Shown here: positions 8,141 through 15,473 of the stretch, piece by piece
How the letters are laid out: every line of letters starts with the position of its first letter
Position numbering within the stretch: the stretch's first letter is position 1
Assembly: GCF_003323735.1 (NCBI RefSeq)
Contig: NZ_QOIM01000043.1
Span: 1 to 64,000 of the forward strand
DNA length: 64,000 nt
From: Streptomyces reniochalinae
Lineage (GTDB): Bacteria > Actinomycetota > Actinomycetes > Streptomycetales > Streptomycetaceae
Reading direction: 5' to 3'
Notes under the pieces: generated by a model
What the model was told of the DNA's origin: nothing
Seen by the model: only the letters and a program-made list of their open reading frames with translations
Databases searched by the model: none
Position numbers and translations under genes: made by a program

Positions 8141-8308
8141 ATGAGCCACCCCAGCGCCGACGACATGCGCGAGTACATCAGCGGCACCGCCAAGCTCGCC
8201 TCCGAGGCATCCACCGACGACCCGCAGCACGGCCTGTATCACGAGTCGATCAACGCGGCCCTTGACCAGATGGACCGTGAGGGCGGCCCCAGCTACGGCC
8301 AGCACTGA
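8141..8308 (+). CDS. small acidic protein of the transfer operon, unknown function
   Basis: 55 residues (MSHPSADDMREYISGTAKLASEASTDDPQHGLYHESINAALDQMDREGGPSYGQH). ATG 8141 follows GAAGGAG at good spacing; the ATG at 8126 has no such site. No domain recognised, and no membrane segment. It lies between the KilB-like gene and the tRNA-like hairpin and is probably co-transcribed. Confidence 0.55.
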   Translation: MSHPSADDMREYISGTAKLASEASTDDPQHGLYHESINAALDQMDREGGPSYGQH

Positions 8309-8318
8309 CCGCCACAAC

Positions 8319-8367
8319 TGCCCCGGAGTACGCCGTGAGGGCGCGGGATCGAATCCCGCCCGGGGCA
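8319..8367 (+). ncRNA. tRNA-like minihelix in the transfer operon
   Basis: An 8-bp acceptor-like stem (TGCCCCGG 8319-8326 with CCGGGGCA 8360-8367) stacks directly on a T-arm-like hairpin: stem GCGGG/CCCGC (8343-8347, 8355-8359) and 7-nt loop ATCGAAT, one base from the canonical TTCGAAT. The 5' strand is joined by only 16 nt, so D and anticodon arms are absent. No CCA follows. It may be a processing signal, an attenuator or a decoy of tRNA enzymes. Confidence 0.45.
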
Positions 8368-8441
8368 CTGCCGGACACCGGCCTCCCTGCCAGAAGCCAC
8401 CGGTGCCCGGCCCCTGACTCGCTCTGACAGGAGAACCCGCC

Positions 8442-9209
8442 ATGACTCAGCGCACCTTTGAGATGTCCTCCACCGGTCCGATCGTGCTCGGGCTGGATCT
8501 GCCGGTCGGCAGCGCCGAAGTACAGGTATCCCACAACGTCACCAGGGCGCGTGTGATGCTGCGGACCGAGGACGAATCCGGCCCGGCCGCCAACGCGATC
8601 CTCAGGGCCCGCGAGTGGGAGGACGGGCAGACCCTCGCGGTGGAGGTGCCCGACCTGCCCGGCGGCACGGTGACGCAGAGCGTGCGCGGCAACCACGTGG
8701 TGCAGCACGCCGGAACCGTCTCCGGCACCGTGACCGGCATGACCATCATCAACGGACAGGTCATCACCGGCGGCGGCATGACGTGCACGGTCTCCCCGAT
8801 CGTGGCCCGGATCGTCCTTCCGGCCGGCTCCTCGCTCGCGATGGTCTCCCAGTCCGCCGACCTGGCCGCCTACGGCCCGTTGGAGCGTGCCGAGTTCCGC
8901 TCGGTGTCCGGCTCCTGCCGCTTCGATGCGGTCCGGGAGGTGATTGCCTCGACCACGTCGGGCGACATCATCGCCGGGCCCGTCACCGACAGCATCACCG
9001 CCCGGTCCATCTCCGGCGACATCGAGACCGACCCCTACGCCGGGGGCAACGCCGACCTGACCACCACGTCCGGCGACGTGCGGGTGTACGCCATGGCCGC
9101 CGCTTCCGGGCGGCTGCGGGCCCACACCGTCTCCGGCGACGTCCGCGTGAGCGGCGGCCGGCACCTGGACCTGAGCGTCCGCAGCGTCTCCGGCCGCACC
9201 CGCACCTGA
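8442..9209 (+). CDS. DUF4097-like beta-solenoid protein
   Basis: 255 residues with repeated short beta-strand units: RSVSGSCRFDAV, STTSGDIIAGPVTDSI, RSISGDIETDPY, TTSGDVRVYAM and HTVSGDVRVSGG. The recurrent SGD-x-x turns are typical of DUF4097/adhesin-like right-handed beta-helices. No signal peptide or membrane segment is seen, so it is probably cytoplasmic. The ATG follows GACAGGAGAACCC. Such proteins recur in Streptomyces AICE transfer operons, but their role is unknown. Residues about 70-110 are hydrophobic and Gly/Thr-rich (VSGTVTGMTIINGQVITGGG). Confidence 0.65.
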   Translation: MTQRTFEMSSTGPIVLGLDLPVGSAEVQVSHNVTRARVMLRTEDESGPAANAILRAREWEDGQTLAVEVPDLPGGTVTQSVRGNHVVQHAGTVSGTVTGMTIINGQVITGGGMTCTVSPIVARIVLPAGSSLAMVSQSADLAAYGPLERAEFRSVSGSCRFDAVREVIASTTSGDIIAGPVTDSITARSISGDIETDPYAGGNADLTTTSGDVRVYAMAAASGRLRAHTVSGDVRVSGGRHLDLSVRSVSGRTRT

Positions 9210-9230
9210 ACCCACCCTTTGCCCTTCCCA

Positions 9231-9270
9231 GGGCGGCAGCTCCCTACCACCCTTCCGAGCCCTGCCGCCC
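9231..9270 (+). repeat. intercistronic hairpin A
   Basis: GGGCGGCAG pairs with CTGCCGCCC (9 bp), loop of 22 nt beginning CTCCCTACCAC. The same 11-nt loop start occurs in hairpin B at 15393-15432. It lies in the 95-bp gap after the DUF4097-like gene. Confidence 0.55.
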
Positions 9271-9304
9271 CGGGACCCCTTCTCACCAGCTGGAGAAGCC
9301 CGCC

Positions 9305-9577
9305 ATGAGCATGCGCCACTACATCGGTGACCAACAGGTCATCGCCGACGACGAAGCACTCGAACTCGCCCTGGACCTGTACGTGGGCCAGGACGACGAG
9401 ACGGAAGAGGAGACCGCCGCCCGGCTGGACGCCGGCCGCGACATCCTGGCCGCCGACCCGGAGCTGTTCGACCGCGCCGCCCGCGTGGTCGCCGCCGCTC
9501 TGGTCGCCACCCCGCGCAGCAACGTCGTGCCCTTCCGGCCCCGGCAGCGCACCGCACGCCCGGAGGTTGCCGCATGA
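9305..9577 (+). CDS. small acidic protein preceding the PycTM/GGDEF pair
   Basis: 90 residues. The N-terminal half is acidic and helical (ADDEALELALDLYVGQDDETEEETAARLDAGRDIL) and the C-terminus is basic (SNVVPFRPRQRTARPEVAA). No known domain. ATG 9305 follows a GGAGAAG ribosome site; its stop overlaps the ATG of the next gene by 4 nt (ATGA), which couples it to the PycTM-like protein. An accessory role in that module is possible but not shown. Confidence 0.55.
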   Translation: MSMRHYIGDQQVIADDEALELALDLYVGQDDETEEETAARLDAGRDILAADPELFDRAARVVAAALVATPRSNVVPFRPRQRTARPEVAA

Positions 9578-10017
9578 GCGGGGATGAGCGTCTGCGTGCC
9601 GCGCACGCCGAAGTGAAGGCCGAGATCGCCCGCACCGATACCAAGACCGCCCTGCTCCTGGCGTTCATCGGCGCGGTGCTGGCCGGCGTGCTGACCGCCG
9701 CCCGCGACCTGCCCCTGAACCTGCCCGCCGCTCTTACCGGCGCCCTCGGTATGGCGCTGCTGGTCGGTGCTGCCGGGCTGCTGCTGCGCTCGGTGCGGCC
9801 CAACCTGAGGGGGCGGCACGGTTTCCCGCTGTGGGCGACGCTGGACCCGCAGGAGGTCCGCGAGGCCGTCTCGGGTGACCTGGCCGCCGATATCGCCGGT
9901 CTGTCTCGCCTGGCGGTGGTCAAGTTCACCAGCCTGCGACGGGCCATCGACCTCATCTGCGCCGGTGGTGGCCTGCTCATCCTCGCCGCCCTGCTGACGG
10001 CGGGAGGTGCGCTGTGA
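9574..10017 (+). CDS. PycTM-like (DUF5706-like) membrane protein, candidate cyclic-nucleotide effector
   Basis: 147 residues with three membrane segments: about 26-42 (LLLAFIGAVLAGVL), 51-72 (PAALTGALGMALLVGAAGLLL) and 125-145. Between segments two and three lies a cytoplasmic stretch ending DLAADIAGLSRLAVVKFTSLRRAIDL. The order (TDTKTALLLAF start, two membrane helices, a L-S-R-[LI]-A-x-x-K-[FY]-x-x-L-R-x-A-I segment, last helix) matches my recollection of the Pycsar effector family PycTM, which disrupts the membrane on sensing a cyclic nucleotide. It overlaps the downstream GGDEF gene by 4 nt (GTGA), so a synthase-sensor pair is suggested. In AICEs it could equally act in conjugation. Confidence 0.6.
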   Translation: MSGDERLRAAHAEVKAEIARTDTKTALLLAFIGAVLAGVLTAARDLPLNLPAALTGALGMALLVGAAGLLLRSVRPNLRGRHGFPLWATLDPQEVREAVSGDLAADIAGLSRLAVVKFTSLRRAIDLICAGGGLLILAALLTAGGAL

Positions 10018-10658
10018 ACCGGCTCGCCACCGCCCTCGCCCTGCCCCTCGCGGCAGGCTGGGGCCTGCACACCCTCGCTCTGCGCCGCCGCCTGGAAGCC
10101 GCCCACCGCGATCCGCTGACCGGGCTGCTGACGCGGGCGCCGTTCGAGGAGCGCGCCGCCCGCCTGTTGCGGGCGGGGCCGTGCGCGGTGGTCTTCGTGG
10201 ACCTCGACGGCTTCAAGGCCGTCAACGACACCCACGGTCACGCCGCGGGCGATGGCATCTTGCGCGCCACCGCGGGCGCCCTGCACGACGCGGCCACCGA
10301 CGCCCCGGATGCGGTGCTGGCACGGCTGGGCGGGGACGAGTTCGCCGCCGTGACGCCGATGGCCTCCCCGGTGGCATTGCCGTGGCTGCTGCGCGGCCTG
10401 CACGACGAACTGACCGCCCCGACCTGGATCGAGGGCCGGGAGCTGACGGTGGGCGCGTCGGTGGGCGGCTGCTGGACCGGGGACCTGCCGGACGCGTCGT
10501 TGTCGGCTGCGGTGCGGCGTGCGGATGAGGTCATGTACCTGGTCAAGCGGGGCGGGGGCGGCTGGCTGCCCGCCGCCCCCGGTGCCCCGGCCCTGCCCAC
10601 CGCCAACGGCCGCCGCTACGGCCGACCCGGCACCATCGCGGAAGGGAGCCGAGGATGA
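10014..10658 (+). CDS. membrane-anchored GGDEF-domain protein
   Basis: 214 residues from GTG 10014. One N-terminal hydrophobic helix (LATALALPLAAGWGLHTLAL) is followed by a GGDEF domain: DPLTGLLTRAPFEERA, DLDGFKAVNDTHGHAAGDGIL and RLGGDEF at residues 104-110. The metal- and GTP-binding residues and the GGDEF signature are intact, so synthase activity is plausible. No RxxD inhibitory site precedes GGDEF. No PAS, GAF or HAMP sensor is present. It overlaps both neighbours by 4 nt. The family makes cyclic di-GMP, though some divergent members make other cyclic dinucleotides; the product here is unknown. Confidence 0.75.
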   Translation: MNRLATALALPLAAGWGLHTLALRRRLEAAHRDPLTGLLTRAPFEERAARLLRAGPCAVVFVDLDGFKAVNDTHGHAAGDGILRATAGALHDAATDAPDAVLARLGGDEFAAVTPMASPVALPWLLRGLHDELTAPTWIEGRELTVGASVGGCWTGDLPDASLSAAVRRADEVMYLVKRGGGGWLPAAPGAPALPTANGRRYGRPGTIAEGSRG

Positions 10659-11992
10659 GCACCCACATCGACACCCGCGCCGTTGTTTCCCGCCGTGAGG
10701 AGCGGCGCCGCGACCGCGCGGTTGATGCTGCCCAGCGTCGGGAGGACCTGCGCGCCGCCCGTGAGGAGGGGCGCGCGGACCGCCGGGACGCCGCGCTGCT
10801 GCGCATCGAACAGAAGACCACCACCCGGCAAGCCCGGATGGAGGCCCAGGAAAAGACCCGGAAGCTGCGCGCGAAGCGCCGCACCGAACGTCGCAAGACC
10901 CGTACCCGCCGGTGGACGGCGCTGCGGTCCGGGGTGGAGGCGCACATGCCGCTGCCTGGGCTGCCGGTGGTGGCCGTCTCGCTGGTGATGGGTTGGAGTG
11001 GCCAGACCGGTGCCGCGCTGGTGGCTGGCATGGGGCCCGCGTCGGTCGGCGTGCCGGTGCTGACCGAGGGCATGACGCTGACCCTCGCCGGACTGACCGC
11101 CGCCGCCATCACCCACAAACGCCCCTACCGCCGCCTGCTGGTGGCCACCTGGGCTTCCGCGCTGGTGGCGGCCGGGGTGAACGCGGCCGGGCACCTGTTG
11201 GAGGACTCCAGCGGTTTCGGCATCTACCGGGCCGTGGCGTTCGCCGCGGCGTCGCTGGCCGCGCTCATCTTGTGGGGCACGGTCATGCGCTCGCGCCGCG
11301 CGGTCGCCGCCGGCAAGACCGCCGCCCAGCTCGCCCGGCAACGCCGGATGCGCCGCCGCCACCCCATCCTGTCGGCCCGCGCCCGCGGCCTGGCCGACAG
11401 CACCGGGACAGAGTTCGAGACGGCGTTCGCCACCGTGTGGGAGCGCCGCTACGGCGTCACACCCGGAGAGCCGACCGTGCGGGAGCTGCGCTCCCAGCGC
11501 CGCGCCCAGCACCGCCGCCGCATCGCTGTCGAGTGGGACGGCGCACCCCGCCGACGGTGGCGCCGTACGCCCGCACCCATCGAACCCGTACAGGCTCGTA
11601 CGGAAGACGCGCCGGACCGTACGGGGGAGCCGGACGGGGCCCGTACGGATCCGCGTACGGACGCCCCCGCGTCCGCGCCGTACCCGCAGGTCACACCCCG
11701 TACGGCCGCCCCGCGCAAGACCGGCCGTACGGCGCCCGTACACACCGGGCGTAGGGGCGTACGGGGGCCGGATGCGAAGGCGTTCGAGGATGCGGAGTTG
11801 GAGCGTACGCGGCAGCGCGCCGAAGAGGCGTACGCCGACTCCCTCGACGCGGGAGCCCCGATCGGTCCGGCCGCGCTGGGCCGTGAGTTCGGCTTCTCCG
11901 AGGGCTGGGCACGCAAGCGCATCAAGGCCGTGGACAAGCGCCGCGCCGCGGCCCGGCCCGGGCTGCACGTGGTGACCGGCGCGACCTCGTGA
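10655..11992 (+). CDS. DUF2637-like spread protein (SpdB-like)
   Basis: 445 residues. Residues 1-95 are extremely charged (Arg/Glu coiled coil). About 98-215 hold four membrane segments (LPGLPVVAVSLVMGW, MTLTLAGLTAAAI, LLVATWASALVAAGVNAAG, AVAFAAASLAALILWG). A Pro/Arg/Thr-rich linker follows, encoded by a run of CGTACGG-type codons. The C-terminus has a helix-turn-helix (IGPAALGREFGFSEGWARKRIKA). Streptomycete spread proteins of this build act with TraB to move DNA across septa in the recipient mycelium. It starts on an ATGA overlap with the GGDEF gene. Confidence 0.7.
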   Translation: MSTHIDTRAVVSRREERRRDRAVDAAQRREDLRAAREEGRADRRDAALLRIEQKTTTRQARMEAQEKTRKLRAKRRTERRKTRTRRWTALRSGVEAHMPLPGLPVVAVSLVMGWSGQTGAALVAGMGPASVGVPVLTEGMTLTLAGLTAAAITHKRPYRRLLVATWASALVAAGVNAAGHLLEDSSGFGIYRAVAFAAASLAALILWGTVMRSRRAVAAGKTAAQLARQRRMRRRHPILSARARGLADSTGTEFETAFATVWERRYGVTPGEPTVRELRSQRRAQHRRRIAVEWDGAPRRRWRRTPAPIEPVQARTEDAPDRTGEPDGARTDPRTDAPASAPYPQVTPRTAAPRKTGRTAPVHTGRRGVRGPDAKAFEDAELERTRQRAEEAYADSLDAGAPIGPAALGREFGFSEGWARKRIKAVDKRRAAARPGLHVVTGATS

Positions 11993-12187
11993 GCGGCTAC
12001 TTCCACGGCACGCCGACCTGCCCGTTCCGGGTGGTCTCCCGCCGCCGGCTCCGCACGCGAACGCCTGCCTGAGCTGCGGATCTGTATGACCTTGCCGCCT
12101 GAGTGCGGCGTATCGGGGCCCGGCCCTCTACGGCCAAGCAGTGACCGGGCCCCGCACACCCCTAACCCGTTCAGGAAGGGAACAGCA
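11993..12187 (+). other. gap between spread gene and translocase gene
   Basis: 195 bp without a gene. It contains GGGGCCCGGCCC...GGGCCCCG (12115-12157), a possible hairpin, and the AGGAAGGGA ribosome site of the translocase gene at 12172-12180. Confidence 0.35.
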
Positions 12188-14371
12188 GTGAATCACGATG
12201 ATGAGAACGAGCTGTTCAAGCGGCTCGAATCCGAGATGAGCGACGGCGAGACGGGCACGGTCCTCGACTTCACCAAGGAGCGCGCCGCTCGCGCCGCCCC
12301 ACCGACGGCGCCCGACGCCGACCCGGAGGAGGGCGAGGCGCCTGCCCGGCCGATGGTGGACGCGCCCGGTAATCCGCAGGCGGCCGGGTTCCTGGACCGG
12401 ATGCGCAGCGCGAAGCGCCGCCCGCTCCTGCCGGGTTGGGCTACCTCGAAGCCGGAGTTCGTGGCGGCGGCGGGGTGGACGGCCGGGCACCTCGGGCACA
12501 CGGCCGCCTACCACGGCATTCGCACCCCCTGGTACGCGGCGCGGCTGACGGTGCAGGCCCCGGCCGGGGCCGCCAAGTTCGTGGGCGGTTCGCTGCGGTG
12601 GTTGGCTGACCGCGAGGGTGACCCGCTGCGCGCGGCGGCGGCCCGCCGTGAGGATGTGGGCGAGTACCTGAAACTCTCCCGGCAGCGGGACCATCGCGTG
12701 CGCTGGCGCACCCTCGTCGGCGTCGTCGCCTCCGTCATCGGCGTCTCTTCCGCCCTGGCCATGTACGTGCTGGCGCCGGGCTGGCTGATGGCGCTGTCCG
12801 CGGCGTCGGTGACGCTGGCGCTGGGGTGGCTCGGTCAGCCGGCCGACGCCCCGGTCATTCACCGGGCGGTGGAGGTCGGCAAGGCACCCAAGCTCACCTC
12901 GGACATTGTGCTGCGCGCCCTCGGCGCCCTGGGTATCCCCGCGATCAATCAGGCGCAGGGCAAGGGCGGTGACGGGTTCTCCTTCACCGCGCCCATTGCC
13001 CGTGACGGGCGTGGCTGGCGTGCCGAGGGGGATCTGCCCTACGGGGTGACGGTTACGGATGTCATCGACCGGCGTGACAAGCTCGCTTCCGGTCTGCGCC
13101 GGCCGCTGGGCTGTGTGTGGCCCGAGGCCGTCGGGGAGGAGCACACCGGCAGGTTGGTGCTGTGGGTCGGGGATGAGGACATGTCCCAGGCCAAACAGCC
13201 TGCCTGGCCGCTGCTCAAGGCGGGCAGCGTGGACCTGTTCAAGCCCGTCGCGTTCGGCACCGACCCGCGCGGCCGGTGGGTGGACATCACGCTGATGTAC
13301 ATCGCGGCCGTCATCGGCGCGATCCCCCGCATGGGCAAGACGTTCCTGCTGCGTCTGCTGCTGCTCATCTCCTCCCTGGACCCGCGTGCGGAGCTGCACA
13401 CCTACGACCTGAAGGGCACCGGCGACCTCGACCCGGTCGGGGAGCGCGTCTCCCACCGGCACCGGGCGGGGGACGAGGAAGAGGACATCGAGTACGCGCT
13501 GGCCGACCTGCGGGAGCTGCGCACCGAGCTGCGCCGCCGCACTAAGGTGATCCGCTCGCTTCCGCGGGACGTGTGCCCGGAGTCGAAGGTGACTTCCGAG
13601 CTGGCCTCGAAGCGCTCGTTGGGGCTGCACCCGATCGTGGTCGGGGTGGATGAGTGCCAGGTGTGGTTCGAGCACGACAAGCACGGCAAGGAGTTCGAGG
13701 AGATCTGCACCGACCTCGTCAAGCGGGGCCCCGCCACCGGGATCGTGCTGCTGGTCGCCACGCAGCGGCCGGACGCCAAGGCCCTGCCCACCGGCATCTC
13801 CGCCAACGCCTCGGCGCGGTTCTGCCTCAAGGTCATGGGCCAGTTGGAAAACGACATGGTGCTGGGTACCTCCGCCTACAAGCGGGGGGTGCGGGCCACG
13901 ATGTTCTCCTGGGCCGACAAGGGCATTCACTACTTCGTCGGGGAGGGCGCCGACGCGCAGATCGTGCGCTCGGTCTTCGCTGACGCGGTGACCGCCGACA
14001 GCATCGCCCTGCGCGCCCGCAAGCTGCGCCAGGACGCCGGACTCCTGTCCGGCTACGCCCTCGGAGACGAGCCCGCCGCCGACCCGGCCGCCAGCTTTGA
14101 TCTGCTGGCCGACATCCTCGCGGTCATGCCCGCCGAAGAGGCCAAGGCATGGAACGAGACCGTCGCCGTTCGCCTCGCAGAGCTGCGCCCGGAGGCGTAC
14201 GGGGAGTGGGGCGGTGAGCAGTTGACCGCCGCGCTCAAGCCCTACGGCGTGCGTACCGGGCAGGTGTGGGGGACGACCGAGGACGGCAAGGGCGCCAACC
14301 GGCGCGGCATCAAGCGCGCTGACATCCTCAAAGCCGTTGCGGAGCGTGACGGAAACAGCGACGCCGCCTAG
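12188..14371 (+). CDS. FtsK/SpoIIIE-like conjugative DNA translocase (TraB/TraSA type)
   Basis: 727 residues from GTG 12188, chosen for AGGAAGGGA 7 nt upstream. Two membrane helices at about residues 179-220 (TLVGVVASVIGVSSALAMYVL, GWLMALSAASVTLALGWLG) separate an N-terminal cytoplasmic part from the motor. Walker A is GAIPRMGKT and Walker B is HPIVVGVDEC, followed by ATQRPDAKALPTGISANASARFCLKV, a segment typical of FtsK-type motors. The last 60 residues look like a winged helix for DNA recognition, ending GTTEDGKGANRRGIKRADIL. The single translocase forms hexamers and pumps double-stranded DNA through hyphal tips or septa. The CTAG palindrome cluster directly after the stop may be its loading site. 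Confidence 0.85.
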   Translation: MNHDDENELFKRLESEMSDGETGTVLDFTKERAARAAPPTAPDADPEEGEAPARPMVDAPGNPQAAGFLDRMRSAKRRPLLPGWATSKPEFVAAAGWTAGHLGHTAAYHGIRTPWYAARLTVQAPAGAAKFVGGSLRWLADREGDPLRAAAARREDVGEYLKLSRQRDHRVRWRTLVGVVASVIGVSSALAMYVLAPGWLMALSAASVTLALGWLGQPADAPVIHRAVEVGKAPKLTSDIVLRALGALGIPAINQAQGKGGDGFSFTAPIARDGRGWRAEGDLPYGVTVTDVIDRRDKLASGLRRPLGCVWPEAVGEEHTGRLVLWVGDEDMSQAKQPAWPLLKAGSVDLFKPVAFGTDPRGRWVDITLMYIAAVIGAIPRMGKTFLLRLLLLISSLDPRAELHTYDLKGTGDLDPVGERVSHRHRAGDEEEDIEYALADLRELRTELRRRTKVIRSLPRDVCPESKVTSELASKRSLGLHPIVVGVDECQVWFEHDKHGKEFEEICTDLVKRGPATGIVLLVATQRPDAKALPTGISANASARFCLKVMGQLENDMVLGTSAYKRGVRATMFSWADKGIHYFVGEGADAQIVRSVFADAVTADSIALRARKLRQDAGLLSGYALGDEPAADPAASFDLLADILAVMPAEEAKAWNETVAVRLAELRPEAYGEWGGEQLTAALKPYGVRTGQVWGTTEDGKGANRRGIKRADILKAVAERDGNSDAA

Positions 14372-14470
14372 CCGCGAAGCGCCGCTAGACCTAGCGGCGG
14401 GCCCTGCTAGGTCTAGCGGCCCCGCTAGCGCACCATCCGGCATCTGATCAGGAATCTAGCCGCTAGCGGC
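14368..14470. promoter_or_regulatory. clt: CTAG palindrome cluster, candidate clt transfer locus
   Basis: Eight CTAG tetramers within 99 bp, starting with the stop codon of the translocase gene. They form nested palindromes: CGCCGCTAG-AC-CTAGCGGCG (14380-14399), GCTAG-GT-CTAGC (14406-14417), CGCTAGCG (14423-14430) and GCCGCTAGCGGC (14459-14470). CTAG is normally rare in such genomes. In pSVH1 the recognition repeats of TraB lie near the 3' end of traB; the position here is the same, but the repeat sequence is different, so the call is inferred. Confidence 0.45.
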
Positions 14471-14512
14471 GCCACCTGCGACAACCCCGAAAACCGGCCC
14501 CGGGAGGGCTTC

Positions 14513-14767
14513 ATGACCCCTGCGCTGGCCGCTATACCCGGCCTCCTCTTCCTCACGCTCTGTTACGTCGCGCTGTGTGCGGTCTCGCCGTTCGGCAACT
14601 GCCGCAAGTGCCGCGGCCTGGGCTTCAAGCTCCGCCACACCCGCACCGGCAGGCCCAAGCGCGGCAAGCACTGCCGCCGCTGCGACGGCCACGGCAAACG
14701 CCTCCGCGCCGGCCGCTGGCTCTTCAACCGCGCCGCCCGCCTCCACCGCGAAGGGACCACCCCATGA
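14513..14767 (+). CDS. membrane-anchored DnaJ-type zinc-finger small protein
   Basis: 84 residues. The N-terminus is a membrane helix (LAAIPGLLFLTLCYVALCAV). The rest has two CxxCxG motifs, CRKCRGLG and CRRCDGHG, 22 residues apart, as in half of a DnaJ zinc finger. The protein is very basic. Such proteins are frequent between the translocase and replication genes in streptomycete elements. GGGAGGGCTTC precedes the ATG. It overlaps the next gene by 4 nt. Confidence 0.6.
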   Translation: MTPALAAIPGLLFLTLCYVALCAVSPFGNCRKCRGLGFKLRHTRTGRPKRGKHCRRCDGHGKRLRAGRWLFNRAARLHREGTTP

Positions 14768-14958
14768 CCGTCACCCTCTCCGCCGTCGTGCTCCTGGGCG
14801 TCGGCGTGGCCGCCGCCTTGAAGTTCAAGTCCCTGAGCCTGGGCGGTCTCGTCCTGGCCGGACTGTTCGGCTTCTACCTCGCCTCCACCGACGCGGCCGA
14901 CAGCATCAACCAGTTCACCGCCGCCGTCTCCAACGCCCTCGGCTCCATCGGCAACTGA
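14764..14958 (+). CDS. small hydrophobic spread-type protein
   Basis: 64 residues with two membrane segments (MTVTLSAVVLLGVGVAAALKF and LGGLVLAGLFGFYLAS) and a polar tail (DSINQFTAAVSNALGSIGN). Start on ATGA overlap with the zinc-finger gene. The size and build are like small Spd proteins of streptomycete plasmids; no catalytic feature. Confidence 0.6.
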   Translation: MTVTLSAVVLLGVGVAAALKFKSLSLGGLVLAGLFGFYLASTDAADSINQFTAAVSNALGSIGN

Positions 14959-14979
14959 CCCTCGAAAGGGAAGCTCCCC

Positions 14980-15198
14980 ATGGACCCCACCCGCCCCCGG
15001 GCGGCCGGCATCACGCTGATGGCCGCCGGGGAACTGCGCGACGCCCTGGCCGCCATCGAGCGCGGCGATCGGCCCGCCGCCGTGGCCGCGCTCATGGCCA
15101 TCGACCCCGACTCCTGGCAGGCCATCGAACACCGACTCGCCGCCCTGGGCGGCAGCGTCTCCGCACTCCTGACCATCCCCACCCCGACCGACGACTGA
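14980..15198 (+). CDS. small helical protein, unknown function
   Basis: 72 residues (MDPTRPRAAGITLMAAGELRDALAAIERGDRPAAVAALM...), mostly alpha-helical and Ala-rich, with no cysteines and no clear membrane helix. GAAAGGGAAGC precedes the ATG. Lies in the tightly spaced run of small genes between translocase and Prim-Pol. Confidence 0.5.
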   Translation: MDPTRPRAAGITLMAAGELRDALAAIERGDRPAAVAALMAIDPDSWQAIEHRLAALGGSVSALLTIPTPTDD

Positions 15199-15210
15199 GA
15201 GGAACCACCG

Positions 15211-15375
15211 ATGGACCCGGAAGAGACCTACTGCGACGAGTGCGCCGCCTACGGCTGCCGCGGCCACGAACTCTGTGACGACTGCCGAGGGGAGATCTGC
15301 AACGAGTGCGGCGGCTGCGACTGCCCTGACGACCCGTGCCCCGGCTACGTCGCCCACTACACCGGCACCGACTGA
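15211..15375 (+). CDS. 54-residue cysteine-rich zinc-binding-like protein
   Basis: Ten cysteines in 54 residues, mostly as CxxC-type pairs (CDEC, CDDC, CNEC, CDC), plus a histidine in GCRGHELC, strongly suggesting one or two zinc sites. GAGAGGAACCACCG precedes the ATG at 15211 and the stop is at 15373-15375. Acidic, unlike the basic zinc-finger protein upstream. Function unknown; it could be an adaptor for the adjacent replication proteins. Confidence 0.5.
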   Translation: MDPEETYCDECAAYGCRGHELCDDCRGEICNECGGCDCPDDPCPGYVAHYTGTD

Positions 15376-15392
15376 CCACCCCGACACGGCGC

Positions 15393-15432
15393 GGGGGCGG
15401 CGGCTCCCTACCACAGAAGCCCCGCCGCCCCC
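15393..15432 (+). repeat. intercistronic hairpin B
   Basis: Perfect 11-bp stem GGGGGCGGCGG/CCGCCGCCCCC with an 18-nt loop beginning CTCCCTACCAC, the same loop motif as hairpin A at 9231-9270. It precedes the Prim-Pol gene. Confidence 0.55.
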
Positions 15433-15473
15433 GGCCACCTGCCCGCCATGAGACAGAACAGGAGACACCCAGT

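Noticed and set aside
8319..8367. Functional tRNA gene
   Set aside because: No D arm, no anticodon arm and no room for them; only acceptor and T-arm-like parts exist.
12128..14443. 771-residue minus-strand open frame opposite the translocase gene
   Set aside because: Exactly mirrors the FtsK-like gene, whose motifs are clear; the reverse product is a Gly/Arg/Val-biased shadow.
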